Shown: piece by piece, positions 42,097 through 51,747 of the stretch
Position numbering within the stretch: position 1 is the stretch's first letter
How the letters are laid out: every line of letters starts with the position of its first letter
NCBI GenBank assembly: GCA_021781795.1
Contig: JAJXWA010000005.1
Span: 1 to 64,000 of the forward strand
Direction: 5' to 3'
Length of the DNA: 64,000 bases
Origin: Acidobacteriota bacterium
Lineage (GTDB): Bacteria; Acidobacteriota; Terriglobia; Terriglobales; Acidobacteriaceae
Program-made: the position numbers and the translations under genes
Notes under the pieces: model-generated
What the model was told of the DNA's origin: nothing
What the model saw: the letters and a program-made list of their open reading frames with translations, nothing else
Databases searched by the model: none

Positions 42097-44148
42097 ATGG
42101 CTTTCACTGAACACTACGACGTGGCCGTGGTTGGGGCCGGTCACGCGGGCTGCGAGGCCGCCATGGCCGCCGCGCGCATGGGCCTCAAGACCGCGCTCAT
42201 CACCATGAACCTCGACCTCATCGCCCAGATGAGCTGCAACCCCGCCATCGGCGGCGTCGCCAAGGGCCACCTGGTCCGCGAGGTGGACGCCCTCGGCGGC
42301 ATCATGGGCGAGGTCGCAGACGCGGTTGGCATCCAGTTCCGCCTGCTCAACACCTCGCGCGGCCCCGCCGTCTGGAGCCCCCGCGCCCAGTGCGATAAGC
42401 AGCTCTACCGCGTCAAGATGCGCGAAGTCCTCGAAGCCCAGCCCGGCCTCCACATCCGCCAGGCTGAGGTCATCGACCTCGTGATAGAAGAGTCTGCCCT
42501 CTCGGTGGGAGAGCCCGAAAATAGCCCAGGGTGGAACCCTGGGTCAGAGTTCGCGCAGGAGATCCCCCGCCCCGTAGGGTCGGGGCGAGATGGTTCCCGC
42601 CCCCACCGCCGCGTCCTCGGCCTCAAGCTGCGCGATGGCCGCCAACTCATTGCCGGAGCCACCATCATCACCACCGGCACCTTCCTCAACGGCCTCATCC
42701 ACTGCGGCGAAGAACGCTACCCCGCCGGCCGCAGCGGCGAACCCGCCTCCGTCCTCCTCGGCGAAGCCCTCCGCCGCCTTGGCCTGCGCACCTGCCGCCT
42801 CAAGACCGGCACGCCCCCGCGCCTCGACGGCCGCACCATCCACTGGGAGCGCTTTGAAGAGCAGCCCGGCGACCTTGACCCCACGCCCTTCAGCTTCCGC
42901 ACCCACTCCATCGCGCAGCCGCAGGTCAGTTGCCACATCGCCTTCACCACCCCGGAGACGCTGCGCATCATCCGCGAGAACGTCCACCGCTCCGCCATGT
43001 ACTCAGGCCAGATCGAGGGCGTCGGCCCGCGCTACTGCCCGTCCATCGAAGACAAAATCGTCAAGTTCCCTGACAAGGCACAGCACCAGTTCTTCCTTGA
43101 GCCCGAAGGCCTCAATACCCACGAGGTCTACGTCAACGGCATGTCCACATCGCTGCCCATGGAAGTCCAGTGGCAGATTGTGCACTCCATCCCTGGCCTC
43201 GAAGACGCCGAGATGCTGCGCCCCGGCTACGCCATCGAGTATGATTCCGTCGACGCCACCGAGCTCGACCGCACCCTCCGGGTCAAGTCGATGGAAGGCC
43301 TCTATCTCGCCGGGCAAATCAACGGGACCAGCGGTTATGAAGAAGCCGCCTGCCAGGGCATCATGGCCGGCATCAACGCCGCGCTCTGGCTCAAGGGTCA
43401 GCCGCCGTTCACCATGGATCGGACCGAAGGCTACACCGGCATCCTCATCGACGACCTCATCTCCAAGGGCACCAATGAGCCCTACCGCATGTTCACCTCA
43501 CGCGCGGAGTTCCGCCTCCACCTTCGCATTGACAATGCCGACCGCCGCCTCACGCCGCACGGCCGCCGCCTCGGCCTCATCAACGACCCCGCCTGGGCCG
43601 CTTACGAGGAAAAGCAGGCGCGCATGGCCGCGCTCGTGCGCCTTCTCACTACCGGAAAGGTCGTCCCCGACCGCCTGCCCGCCGTGGGCCTCGGCGATCT
43701 TACGGCCATCGCGGGCCAGACCTGGGCACAGCTCCTCAAGCGTCCCGAAGTCGGCATCGAGCCCGTCCTCCACGCCATTCGCGAAGAGATGAAGAAGGAG
43801 CCGCTGCTCGCCGGGTGGGCCGGGCGCCTCGACACCCACGGCAGCGTGGACGCCGCCGTGCTGCGCAACGAGGCGCGTGCCGTTGAAACCGAAATCAAAT
43901 TTGCCGGGTATCTGGATCAGCAGAAGAAGGCCATCGGCAAGCTCAAGGCTGCCGAATCCGTCGCGATCCCGGATTGGCTGGAATACAGCGCCATCAGCGG
44001 ACTCTCCCGTGAGATGCGCGAGAAGCTGGAGCGCGTGCGCCCCGGCACCATTGGGCAGGCCAGCCGTATCCCCGGCGTCACGCCCGCCGCACTCAGCCTC
44101 GTCCATGTGTCCATTCGCCTGCAGGCACAGACGCGTCGCGCAGGCTAG
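42097..44148 (+). CDS. mnmG: tRNA uridine 5-carboxymethylaminomethyl modification enzyme MnmG
   Basis: The 683-residue protein has the FAD-binding [17 protein letters not shown] (14-30), [49 protein letters not shown] and the C-terminal helical domain [10 protein letters not shown]...[18 protein letters not shown], all MnmG features. With MnmE it installs 5-carboxymethylaminomethyl at U34 of tRNAs. It is about 50 residues longer than E. coli MnmG, largely because of an in-frame insertion (residues about 134-169) that carries two DNA palindromes, sitting where E. coli has a short loop before [13 protein letters not shown]. The frame is kept, so the protein should be functional. AGAAG precedes the ATG. 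Confidence 0.95.
   Translation: MAFTEHYDVAVVGAGHAGCEAAMAAARMGLKTALITMNLDLIAQMSCNPAIGGVAKGHLVREVDALGGIMGEVADAVGIQFRLLNTSRGPAVWSPRAQCDKQLYRVKMREVLEAQPGLHIRQAEVIDLVIEESALSVGEPENSPGWNPGSEFAQEIPRPVGSGRDGSRPHRRVLGLKLRDGRQLIAGATIITTGTFLNGLIHCGEERYPAGRSGEPASVLLGEALRRLGLRTCRLKTGTPPRLDGRTIHWERFEEQPGDLDPTPFSFRTHSIAQPQVSCHIAFTTPETLRIIRENVHRSAMYSGQIEGVGPRYCPSIEDKIVKFPDKAQHQFFLEPEGLNTHEVYVNGMSTSLPMEVQWQIVHSIPGLEDAEMLRPGYAIEYDSVDATELDRTLRVKSMEGLYLAGQINGTSGYEEAACQGIMAGINAALWLKGQPPFTMDRTEGYTGILIDDLISKGTNEPYRMFTSRAEFRLHLRIDNADRRLTPHGRRLGLINDPAWAAYEEKQARMAALVRLLTTGKVVPDRLPAVGLGDLTAIAGQTWAQLLKRPEVGIEPVLHAIREEMKKEPLLAGWAGRLDTHGSVDAAVLRNEARAVETEIKFAGYLDQQKKAIGKLKAAESVAIPDWLEYSAISGLSREMREKLERVRPGTIGQASRIPGVTPAALSLVHVSIRLQAQTRRAG
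42525..42603 (+). repeat. Palindromic insertion element inside mnmG
   Basis: Two perfect hairpins lie in tandem in the coding sequence: CCCAGGGT/ACCCTGGG (42525-42532 and 42536-42543, 3-base loop) and CGCCCCG/CGGGGCG (42568-42574 and 42581-42587, 6-base loop), with a further CGCCCC at 42598-42603 that can also pair with GGGGCG. The translated insert (around residues 134-169) is Gly/Pro/Ser/Arg-rich and low complexity. It resembles the in-frame palindromic elements of Rickettsia genes in principle, but I know no named family for it. I did not find a second copy in this window. Confidence 0.65.
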
Positions 44149-44195
44149 GTCCACAGGCCCGTTGCGGGACACACGCCCCGCAGAGTCGGTGGTCG

Positions 44196-44762
44196 CTAGT
44201 CCTTCTTGTCGCTCTTCGAAAACAACGGCAGGTGGAAGAGTCCCTCAGCATTCGCAGACTTCTTCTGCTTGCTGGACGCCTCCTCGCGCAGCGAAGTCCG
44301 CTGCGAGTTCACACACAGCCAATTGCCGCGCACCCGCTCGTAGACGTGCGTGAATACGCCCTTCTCGTCCACCGGGCCTGAGCCTGCTTTGTGGTGCAGC
44401 ACGTAGGTGCCGTTCGCCACAGCCGTATCACCCAGCATGCGCACCGTGATGACCTTCTGCTCCAGCGACATCGTCTTGTCGTCGCTCGAGATCAGGTTGG
44501 CCAGCTGCTGGTTTCGCGTCGTAATGTCTCCGGTCGCCGCCACATCCACAAACAACGGCGAAAGAAGCAGTTCCAGCGCATACTGGTCGCGATCGTTTAC
44601 CGCATCCGACCACTTGTCTTCCAGCTTCTGGAACTGTTCCACCTCGGGCGAGGCTGTCGTCGTCACTCCCGGTTGATTCGCAACCGGAGTTGTCGAGGAC
44701 CCTTGAGCAAACAACGCACAGGAAACAAGAACAATTACCGCACCAATAACGATCTTCTTCAT
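44196..44762 (-). CDS. Exported SnoaL/NTF2-like (DUF4440-type) protein
   Basis: The 188-residue protein starts MKKIVIGAVIVLVSCALFAQ (signal peptide). The mature domain (about 45-155) has the NTF2-like cone fold hint: a KLEDKWSDAVNDRDQYALELLLSPLFVDVAATGDITTRNQQ helix-strand pattern, VRMLGDTAVANGTYVLHHKAG and VFTHVYERVRGNWLCVNSQRTSL, as in DUF4440 proteins. These bind small molecules and have no fixed activity. The C-terminal tail is Lys/Ser-rich. The ATG at 44762 is chosen for the signal peptide; GGAG is 13 bases upstream. Confidence 0.83.
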   Translation of the reverse strand: MKKIVIGAVIVLVSCALFAQGSSTTPVANQPGVTTTASPEVEQFQKLEDKWSDAVNDRDQYALELLLSPLFVDVAATGDITTRNQQLANLISSDDKTMSLEQKVITVRMLGDTAVANGTYVLHHKAGSGPVDEKGVFTHVYERVRGNWLCVNSQRTSLREEASSKQKKSANAEGLFHLPLFSKSDKKD

Positions 44763-44932
44763 TTGGAAATGAAAAACTCCGTACGATCCATGATACTTCT
44801 TTGGACTCTCAGTAGCAGGGGTCCGGTAGCGAAAAAACAGCCCAGTCGCGCTGCTCCTTTCCACTCCCATCCGTAAACCCTGTCTTTCTGCGCGCTCTCC
44901 GTTGTATGCTGCCACTGCGGAGGTGTCCAGCG

Positions 44933-45610
44933 ATGCAGTCTCCGGTCCATATCATCACCATCGAGCGGGAATACGGCTCCCGCGGCGGCGAGTTCGCCCA
45001 CGATCTGGCCGAACGGCTGGGCTGGAAGCTTCTCGACTCCGAGCTGGTCGAGGACGCAGCGCGCGCTGCCGGCGTCAGTCCCGAGCTGGCCTCCCGTTTT
45101 GACGAGCGCCTTGACCCCTGGTACTACCGCTACGGCAAGATCTTCTGGCACGACGCGGCTTTTCCCATGGCCGGCCTCAGCGACGAGCAGGTCTTTGACT
45201 CCGAACGCATGTTCGAACTCATTCGCAGCGAGATCCTCAAGGCAGCCGAGAGCGGCAACTGCGTCCTCGTGGGCCGCGGTGCAGCCTGTGCGCTCGCCTG
45301 CCATCCCGGATGCTTTCACGTCTTTGTCTACGCCACCGCCAGGGCCAAGCGCGAGTGGTTCCAAAAGGCCTTCCCCAACCAGGCCGCGCATGCCGACCAG
45401 CTTCTCGCCGCCTTTGACAAGCGCCGCGCCGCCGCAATCCGCCAGTTCTACCAGCAGGACTGGTGCTCGCGCAGCCTCTACCACATGCTCCTGAACTCTG
45501 CGATGGGCAAGGAGGCGATGATCGAGGCCGTCACCGGTGCAGCGGGATTGGCCTCTGTCAGCAGTCCGGCCGGAGAGCGCTCCATCGGCATCGCCGGAGA
45601 AACCTGCTAA
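44933..45610 (+). CDS. Cytidylate-kinase-like family protein
   Basis: The 225-residue protein begins MQSPVHIITIEREYGSRGGE. The P-loop-like turn YGSRGGEFAHDLAERLGWKLLDSELV corresponds to the YGSGGREIAxxLAExLG of the AAA/cytidylate-kinase-like family (PF13189-like); it lacks the usual Lys, as do other members. Further motifs are NCVLVGRGAACAL and VYATARAKREWF. The substrate is unknown; a nucleoside-monophosphate or other kinase is possible. GGAGG lies nine bases before the ATG at 44933. It is convergent with alr with overlapping stop codons. Confidence 0.83.
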   Translation: MQSPVHIITIEREYGSRGGEFAHDLAERLGWKLLDSELVEDAARAAGVSPELASRFDERLDPWYYRYGKIFWHDAAFPMAGLSDEQVFDSERMFELIRSEILKAAESGNCVLVGRGAACALACHPGCFHVFVYATARAKREWFQKAFPNQAAHADQLLAAFDKRRAAAIRQFYQQDWCSRSLYHMLLNSAMGKEAMIEAVTGAAGLASVSSPAGERSIGIAGETC

Positions 45611-46785
45611 ACCGCGATCCGCGGCACGCGCGGCCCAATTCGCGTGAAGATCTCCCACGGAATCGTTCCCGAAGCTCGCGCATGGTCTGCCGCCGTTACC
45701 CTCGCATCCCCTTGCGCGCCGATCAGCACCACCTCATCGCCCGGTAGAACGTCCGCAATCTCCGTCACGTCCACCACAGCCTGGTCCATGCTCACGCGCC
45801 CCACCAGTGGCACCCGCTGGCCGTGCACAAGCAGGCTGAAGCGGTTGCCCAGCCTGCGGTCCAGCCCATCGGCGTAGCCCACGGCCAGCAGCGCCAGCCG
45901 CATCGGCTCCGTAGCCACAAACGTGCCGTTGTAACCCACCACCGCGCCTGCCGGCACCTCGCGCACCGACACCACACGCGACTTCCAGCTCAGCACCGGC
46001 CGCAGCTTCATGCGTGCCTCTACGAGCGTTGCCGGCTCCGCATCAAACGCCGGATCGTACTCCGGCGCCAGCCCATACAACGCCAGCCCCGGCCGCAGCA
46101 GCGCCTTCATCCCGTGCTCAGCAGCCATCGCGCCAATCGTCTGCGCCTGCCCCGCCAGCAGCGCAGCGGAATTGCCCACGTTGCACCACGCTGGCTTCAG
46201 TCCCGCCGCAGCCACGCTCGCCAGCACGCCGCGCATCTGCGCCAGTTGTTCCGCTGTGATGAGCCCGTTCGCCTCATCCGCGGCAAACAGATGCGTCATC
46301 ACACCATCCAGCTCCAGCGGAGAATCCGCGCCAAACCGCCTCAGCAGCGGAGCAAGCTCTCCAGGCGGCACGCCCTGCCGGCTCATCCCCGTGTCCACTT
46401 CCAGATGCACCTGCACGCGCGCGCCAACCGCGGCCCGCGCCGCCCCTTCGAGCTCATCCAGTTGCCACTGCTCCCACGCCACCACCGTCAGCCCATGGCG
46501 CACCACCGCCGCGCCCTGTCCCGGAAACACCCCGCCAATCACAAGAACCCGCGCATCCGGGCACACCGCGCGCGCCGCCACGGCTTCTTCCACGCTGGTC
46601 ACGCCGAGCCATCGCGTACCACCGCCCACCACCGCGGGCGCGCACAGCACGAGCCCATGCCCATAGGCGTTGGCCTTCACAATGGCCAGCAGCTCTGCGT
46701 GCGGCGCGGCCACTTCAGCCAGAAAGCGAAAGTTGTCTTCAAGAGTCCGGGTGCAAATCTCCACCCAGCATGGACGTGTTGGCAT
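45607..46785 (-). CDS. alr: Alanine racemase
   Basis: The 392-residue protein has a TIM-barrel N-terminal domain with the PLP-binding AIVKANAYGHG (Lys37) and a C-terminal beta domain with the catalytic Tyr in AVVGYNGTF and the conserved GRVSMDQAVVD. It makes D-alanine for peptidoglycan. The ATG at 46785 is preferred; the frame also has a TTG four codons earlier. Its stop overlaps the stop of the cytidylate-kinase-like gene by four bases (45607-45610). Confidence 0.94.
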   Translation of the reverse strand: MPTRPCWVEICTRTLEDNFRFLAEVAAPHAELLAIVKANAYGHGLVLCAPAVVGGGTRWLGVTSVEEAVAARAVCPDARVLVIGGVFPGQGAAVVRHGLTVVAWEQWQLDELEGAARAAVGARVQVHLEVDTGMSRQGVPPGELAPLLRRFGADSPLELDGVMTHLFAADEANGLITAEQLAQMRGVLASVAAAGLKPAWCNVGNSAALLAGQAQTIGAMAAEHGMKALLRPGLALYGLAPEYDPAFDAEPATLVEARMKLRPVLSWKSRVVSVREVPAGAVVGYNGTFVATEPMRLALLAVGYADGLDRRLGNRFSLLVHGQRVPLVGRVSMDQAVVDVTEIADVLPGDEVVLIGAQGDARVTAADHARASGTIPWEIFTRIGPRVPRIAV

Positions 46786-46848
46786 CGTGCGATCCAAGAA
46801 TTAGTGTAGGTCATGGCAGCACGCCACCGTGAGACGCACCGCCTCTGC

Positions 46849-48282
46849 CTAGTCGCTCAGTTGGGCCAGCTGTTCCGGTGTCGGCGCCGGCGTCAGCCAG
46901 CTCACGACCACCATCGCCAGCACCGCCGCACACAGCGCGGGGAAGATCGCGTCTCTCTGCGCCAGAATTGGCGGAAGCAGAGGCCGCACCCCCGGCACAT
47001 CCCATGCCAGCGTCACCACCGTGCCCGCCGCAATCGCCGCCACCGCGCCCCACGCCGTCACCCGCCGCGAGTAGAACGCCGCCAGCACCACCGGCGTCAG
47101 CGCCGCCGAGTAGATCGTGTACGCCCACAGCATCTTCTCCAGAATGCTCTGCGCATACACCGCCTGGTACAGCGCCCAGCACCCGAGCAGCACCACCGCC
47201 AGTCGCGACACAATCAAAATGCGCTTGTTCGAGGCATCCGGCGCCATGTAGCGCACAAACACATCCTGAATCAGATTCGTCGCCGGCGAAAACAGATAAT
47301 TCGACGCCGTCGAGATCACCTTCGCAAACACCGCGCCCAGCAGCAGCGCCCCCATCAGCGCCGGCAGCCCGTGACGCGCCGTGTACGGAATAATCTCGTA
47401 CGGCTGCCGCGCCACTTCGCCGGTCTGGTAGAGCGCTGACCCGAAGACCGCGATCGCCACAATCAGCGTCTCCAGCAACACCGTGCCAATGATCCACCCC
47501 ACCACGGAAACCCGTGCGTCGCGCTCGCTCTTCGCCGAGAAAAACTTCTGATACATCACCTGGTTGCCCAACATCAGCAGCAGCGTCGGCACCAGGAACT
47601 CCATCGCCCGCGCAAACGTCAGGTTGCCCAGCACCTCAAAGTGCGTCGCGGGCAGCGCCGCATGCAGCCCCGACCATCCGCCCGCACGATGAAACAGCAT
47701 CGGCGTCGCTGCAATACAGATCACCGTCACCAGCGAGCCGATCGCTACATCCATATACGCCACCGACGACATCCCCGCCAGCGCCGTCGTCACAATTACA
47801 AACGTCGCCACAATATAGGTGCCTAGCTCCGGCGTCACCACATCCGGAAAAATCAGGTGCAGCACGTTACCGCCGCCCTTGAACTGGTAGCTCGTAATGC
47901 CGACGTACGCGAAGAGAATTGCAAACGTCCCCAGCACCCGCGCCGTCTGGTTATAGCGCGCCTCCAGCAGGTCCGGCAGCGTGAACTGCGCAAACTTCCT
48001 TGCCCGCGGCGCGATGAAGTAGATCAGAAGCAGCCCCAGCCATCCCCCCGCTGGCTGCCACAGCGCCGCAAAGCCATTACGGTACGCATTCTCCGCCCCC
48101 GCAAACAGCGACCCCGCTCCAATCCACGAGGTCAGCAGCGTAAGGACCAGCACCAGAGCCGGCAGCGAACGCCCCGCCACAAGGTAATCGGCCTTGGATT
48201 TCACGCGCGTGGCGCGATACAGGGCGACGGCCAGCAGCACAACAACAATAACCGCGAGAACAATCACATAAAGCTGGGACAT
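46849..48282 (-). CDS. Sodium:solute symporter (SSS) family transporter
   Basis: The 477-residue protein is polytopic with about 13 predicted helices and the SSS landmarks: ADYLVAGRSLPALVLVLTLLTSWIGAGSLFAGAENAYRNG, LPDLLEARYN, FKGGGNVLHLIF, TLLLMLGNQVMYQKFFSAKSERDAR, VFAKVISTASNYLFSPATNLIQDVFVRYM, typical of Na+-coupled solute/proline-type symporters. The substrate cannot be read from sequence. It lies upstream of alr on the same strand with 63 bases between. Confidence 0.88.
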   Translation of the reverse strand: MSQLYVIVLAVIVVVLLAVALYRATRVKSKADYLVAGRSLPALVLVLTLLTSWIGAGSLFAGAENAYRNGFAALWQPAGGWLGLLLIYFIAPRARKFAQFTLPDLLEARYNQTARVLGTFAILFAYVGITSYQFKGGGNVLHLIFPDVVTPELGTYIVATFVIVTTALAGMSSVAYMDVAIGSLVTVICIAATPMLFHRAGGWSGLHAALPATHFEVLGNLTFARAMEFLVPTLLLMLGNQVMYQKFFSAKSERDARVSVVGWIIGTVLLETLIVAIAVFGSALYQTGEVARQPYEIIPYTARHGLPALMGALLLGAVFAKVISTASNYLFSPATNLIQDVFVRYMAPDASNKRILIVSRLAVVLLGCWALYQAVYAQSILEKMLWAYTIYSAALTPVVLAAFYSRRVTAWGAVAAIAAGTVVTLAWDVPGVRPLLPPILAQRDAIFPALCAAVLAMVVVSWLTPAPTPEQLAQLSD

Positions 48283-48433
48283 CCGCAGGCTTTCCTCGGG
48301 ATCGATTCAGACTGGGAGAAGTGTACCGGATGAGGGGGAGCAAGCAGATACAGCAAGCCCACCGGAGCCAGGCAGCAGCAACAGCGCTACCGGCAAGACG
48401 GCGGGCAATGAAGAGCGGAGACCCGTGGCCCAA

Positions 48434-48676
48434 TTACAGCAAGCTGCGAACGACCTGCCAGATGAAAAATGCCGAAAGGAGAATGCCGCCTTCGAGGCTC
48501 ATCGCAACCAGAATGCCTTTCGCGCCGCTCAGGGCCTTCGTGGTCGACACGCTCAATTCCTCGCTCTCGACCAGTTCCTCGGTATCGACGCACTCAATCA
48601 GCCGCGTCAGCGGGCCTGAATAAACCGGAGCATCCAACACGTCCAGTTCGTTCGATCTCAACACCTGAGTCGCCAT
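48434..48676 (-). CDS. Small single-helix membrane protein (80 residues)
   Basis: The product MATQVLRSNELDVLDAPVYS... has an acidic central part (IECVDTEELVESEELSVST) and one C-terminal membrane helix (GILVAMSLEGGILLSAFFIW). AAAGGA sits six bases before the ATG at 48676. No family is recognised. The upstream 48683-48697 hairpin covers the ribosome binding site, and upstream DNA is AT-rich with direct repeats, unlike the rest of the window, so it may be tightly regulated. A tail-anchored regulator of the neighbouring envelope genes is conceivable but unproven. Confidence 0.65.
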   Translation of the reverse strand: MATQVLRSNELDVLDAPVYSGPLTRLIECVDTEELVESEELSVSTTKALSGAKGILVAMSLEGGILLSAFFIWQVVRSLL

Positions 48677-48682
48677 TCAATT

Positions 48683-48697
48683 TCCTTTCGGAAAGGA
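48683..48697 (-). promoter_or_regulatory. Hairpin over the ribosome binding site of the 80-residue membrane protein
   Basis: The bases TCCTTTC (48683-48689) and GAAAGGA (48691-48697) form an inverted repeat; on the transcript of the minus-strand gene, the AAAGGA Shine-Dalgarno sequence pairs with upstream TCCTTT. With a realistic 5-base loop the stem is five pairs, so it is weak and could serve as a thermosensor-like or ligand-free control. It may also be chance. Confidence 0.4.
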
Positions 48698-48745
48698 CGT
48701 CTACTGCAGCGACGGGAACCGGAACCAATACTTCGCTGATGAACT

Positions 48746-48821
48746 GCGCCTATCTTTCTGTTAACTATTAAGCAATTAAACAGCCGAAAAGATAAATGCC
48801 TTTAAGCGTCTATCTGTTAAC
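48746..48821. repeat. Imperfect direct repeats in an AT-rich regulatory region
   Basis: Two similar blocks, GCGCCTATCTTTCTGTTAAC (48746-48765) and GCGTCTATCTGTTAAC (48806-48821), lie about 60 bases apart in an AT-rich stretch upstream of the 80-residue protein gene. Each ends in the palindrome GTTAAC. The spacing is close to six helical turns, which would suit a DNA-looping or dimeric regulator. No regulator gene is adjacent. Confidence 0.5.
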
Positions 48822-48968
48822 AAGTTAGATTCACGATGCGCCATCTCTGCGGCCTCTTCCACAGAGCAAATATTTCCTGAATTGTAAAAATTGCGCACCG
48901 GCCTGCCGCAGGAGCGAAAGGATTTACCGAATGAATTCAGGGGTTTCAGAGTACTTTGTCCTTGCCGC

Positions 48969-50165
48969 TCAACGCCCCAGCGCCAGCGCCGGGTCTGCTG
49001 TCAGGCTCTCTGGCGCAAACTCGCCCGCCACAAACCGCGGCCACGCCGCCGCCGCAATCATCGCCGCATTGTCGGTCGAGAGCGCCCGCGTCGGGAACGC
49101 AATAGCCAGCCCGCGCCGCTGCGCCTCTGCTGTAAAGCGCTCGCGCAGCTCCCGGTTCGCCGCCACGCCGCCTGTCACCAGCACGCGCACCGCGCCCAGA
49201 CCTTCAGCCGCCGCAAAAGTCTTCTTCATCAAGTCGCCAATCACCGCATGTTGAAAGCTCGCAATCAGGTCCAGCACCGGCTGCGGACACAGCGCCAGCG
49301 CCTCCTCGCGCGTCGCTGGAATGTGGCCGAGCGCCAGCATCCGCGGCACCCGCGCCTGCGCTTCCTCGCGCATGCCGTGCAGTTCCACATACCGCAGCAC
49401 TGCCGTCTTGATCCCGCTGAACGAGAACAGAAAGTGCGGGTCCAGCTCCGCAATCGGCGTCGTCTTCGCCGCCTTGGTGCGAGGCGTCTTGCCTGTCAGA
49501 TGCGCCTTCGTCTTTACCTGTGCGAAGGAAAACGGCACCGCCCGCGCATCGCCAAACTGCGCCAGCGCATCGATCCACGGCCCGCCCGGATAGCCCAGCC
49601 CCAGCAGCTTGGCCACTTTGTCATAGGCCTCACCCGCCGCATCGTCCAGCGTGCGCCCCACCAGCCGGTAATGCCACGTCCCGCTCGCAGGCTCCGCCAG
49701 ATAGAGATGTGTGTGCCCGCCTGAAACCACCAGCGCCAGGGACTGCGCATCCGGCGAATCCTTCACCGTTTGCCGCTCGTTCAGCAGTACCGCGTGGATA
49801 TGCCCTTCCAAGTGATTCACCGCGACCAGCGGCAGCCCCTGCGCGAAGGCCAGCGCCTTGGCATACGTGATGCCCACCAGCAGCGCGCCAGCCAGCCCCG
49901 GCCCGCTCGTCACGGCTAGCGCGTCCAGGTCGCCCAGTGTGACTCCCGCCTCAGCCAGCGCCGCCCGCACCACCGGCACAATCGCGCGCAGATGCTCGCG
50001 GCTGGCAAGCTCCGGCACCACCCCGCCATACCGCGCATGAGTCGCAATCTGCGAAGCCACTACCGACGACAGCGTGCGCGCCCCGCGCTCCACCACCGCC
50101 GCAGCCGTCTCGTCGCATGACGATTCGATGCCAAGAATCAGCCCTCTCTTTCCACTCTGACCCAT
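48969..50165 (-). CDS. tsaD: tRNA N6-adenosine threonylcarbamoyltransferase TsaD
   Basis: The 398-residue ASKHA-fold protein has the metal-binding HxxxH motif in NHLEGHIHA (His118, His122), the N-terminal [15 protein letters not shown], the conserved [12 protein letters not shown] and [16 protein letters not shown], all typical of TsaD/Gcp. It completes t6A37 in ANN-decoding tRNAs with TsaB, TsaC and TsaE (not seen here). A small insert ([18 protein letters not shown]) precedes the C-terminal lobe. The ATG at 50165 has GGAGAT just upstream with very short spacing. It is divergent from cca, 46 bases away. Confidence 0.94.
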   Translation of the reverse strand: MGQSGKRGLILGIESSCDETAAAVVERGARTLSSVVASQIATHARYGGVVPELASREHLRAIVPVVRAALAEAGVTLGDLDALAVTSGPGLAGALLVGITYAKALAFAQGLPLVAVNHLEGHIHAVLLNERQTVKDSPDAQSLALVVSGGHTHLYLAEPASGTWHYRLVGRTLDDAAGEAYDKVAKLLGLGYPGGPWIDALAQFGDARAVPFSFAQVKTKAHLTGKTPRTKAAKTTPIAELDPHFLFSFSGIKTAVLRYVELHGMREEAQARVPRMLALGHIPATREEALALCPQPVLDLIASFQHAVIGDLMKKTFAAAEGLGAVRVLVTGGVAANRELRERFTAEAQRRGLAIAFPTRALSTDNAAMIAAAAWPRFVAGEFAPESLTADPALALGR

Positions 50166-50211
50166 ATCTCCAGTCTACTGGCCTCGAACCTTTCCGCCGG
50201 AAAGCGCGACA

Positions 50212-51615
50212 ATGACAGCAGCACCCATGCCCGCCTCGCCCCAGTTCGCCGCAGCCTGCCGCATCCTCGCCACGCTGCGCGCCGCGGGCTATGAGGCGTG
50301 GCTCGCCGGCGGCTGCGTACGCGACCTGCTCCTCGGCCGCGAGCCCGAGGACTACGACATCGCCACCAGCGCCCGCCCCGACGTCGTCCTCGACATGTTC
50401 CCGCGCACCTTCGCCGTCGGCGCCCACTTCGGCGTGGTTCTCGTTGCTTCCGAGCCGGAAAGCGCATCCAAAGAGTCCGCCCCACCGCAGGTGGCCACCG
50501 AGGTCGCCACCTTCCGCTCCGACGGCGCTTACTCCGACGGCCGCCGTCCCGACGAAGTCCGCTACACCCTCAGCGCCGAAGAAGACGTGCAGCGCCGCGA
50601 CTTCACCATCAACGGCCTCCTCCTTGACCCACTGCATCCCGAGACACAACTCTCCTCGAAGAGTCTGCGCAACGCAGTTGTCGACCACGTCGGCGGCCTC
50701 GCCGACCTCGACGCCGGCATCATCCGCGCCATCGGCCGCCCCGAGCGCCGCTTCGAAGAGGATCACCTCCGCCTGCTCCGCGCCGTGCGCTTCGCCGCGC
50801 GCTTCGGCTTCACCCTCGAGCCGGCCACCCGCGCCGCCATGCGCCACCTCGCCCACCGCATCCACGCCGTCAGTCGCGAGCGCGTGCGCGACGAACTGAC
50901 GAAGATGCTCACCGAGGGCCACGCCCGCCACGCCTTCGAGCTGCTCGATGAAGCCGATCTGCTCGTCCAGGTGCTGCCCGAAGTCGCCCGCATGAAAGGC
51001 GTCGAGCAGCCGCCGCAGTTCCATCCCGAGGGCGACGTCTGGACGCACACCCTGCTGCTGCTCGGCCAACTCGAGCCCGGCTGCCCACTCACTCTCGCCT
51101 GGGGCGCGCTGCTCCACGATGTCGGCAAGCCCGCTACCTTCCGCCGCGCCGAGCGCATCCGCTTCGACGGCCACGTTGAGGTCGGCATGGCCATCGCCGC
51201 CGACATCTGCCGCCGCTTCCGCTTCTCCAACGACGAAACCCGCCAGATCCTTGCGCTCGTCGAGCACCACATGCGCTTCATGGATGCGCCGCGCATGAAG
51301 GATTCGACGCTGAAACGCTTCTTCCGCCTCGACCGCTTCGACGAGCACCTCGCCCTGCATAAGATGGATTGCCTCGCCGCCAGCGGCAACCTCGACAACT
51401 GGCAGTACGTCCGTGAGCGCCTTCTCGCCATCCCCGAGGAAGCCGTGCGCCCCACGCCGCTGCTTACAGGCCGCGACCTCATCGCCGCAGGCTACACACC
51501 GGGCCCGCGTTTCAAAGAAGTTCTGCGTGCCGTGGAAGACGCGCAGCTCGACGGAGCTGTCACCACCTCTGAGGAGGCGCTCGCCCTTGCACGGGAACGT
51601 TTTTCTTCCCTGTGA
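50212..51615 (+). CDS. cca: CCA-adding tRNA nucleotidyltransferase with HD domain
   Basis: The 467-residue protein has the nucleotidyltransferase core GGCVRDLLLGREPEDYDIAT (Gly33-Gly34, Asp47, Asp49), RRDFTINGLL, the RNA-binding EEDHLRLLRAVRFAARFGF and an HD domain around LLHDVGKPATF with VEHHMRFMDA. It adds or repairs the CCA end of tRNAs. GGAAAG is seven bases before the ATG at 50212. Its two Asp motifs and HD domain match bacterial class II CCA enzymes. Confidence 0.94.
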   Translation: MTAAPMPASPQFAAACRILATLRAAGYEAWLAGGCVRDLLLGREPEDYDIATSARPDVVLDMFPRTFAVGAHFGVVLVASEPESASKESAPPQVATEVATFRSDGAYSDGRRPDEVRYTLSAEEDVQRRDFTINGLLLDPLHPETQLSSKSLRNAVVDHVGGLADLDAGIIRAIGRPERRFEEDHLRLLRAVRFAARFGFTLEPATRAAMRHLAHRIHAVSRERVRDELTKMLTEGHARHAFELLDEADLLVQVLPEVARMKGVEQPPQFHPEGDVWTHTLLLLGQLEPGCPLTLAWGALLHDVGKPATFRRAERIRFDGHVEVGMAIAADICRRFRFSNDETRQILALVEHHMRFMDAPRMKDSTLKRFFRLDRFDEHLALHKMDCLAASGNLDNWQYVRERLLAIPEEAVRPTPLLTGRDLIAAGYTPGPRFKEVLRAVEDAQLDGAVTTSEEALALARERFSSL

Positions 51616-51747
51616 CGCAGCGCACTGCCAGTTCTCCAGCCGCCTGCGATAAGAAAGTTGTGGTCTCTCTGGCGTTCAGCCCATTTTGATCGCACTCTGA
51701 AAATCCAGATCGCGGCCTCAAGCCCCAGCCACGGAAAGCGAGTCTCC

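Noticed and set aside
44164..44181. GCGGG/CCCGC hairpin after mnmG as a terminator
   Set aside because: The stem is five pairs and no T-run follows on either strand, so I do not list it as a feature.
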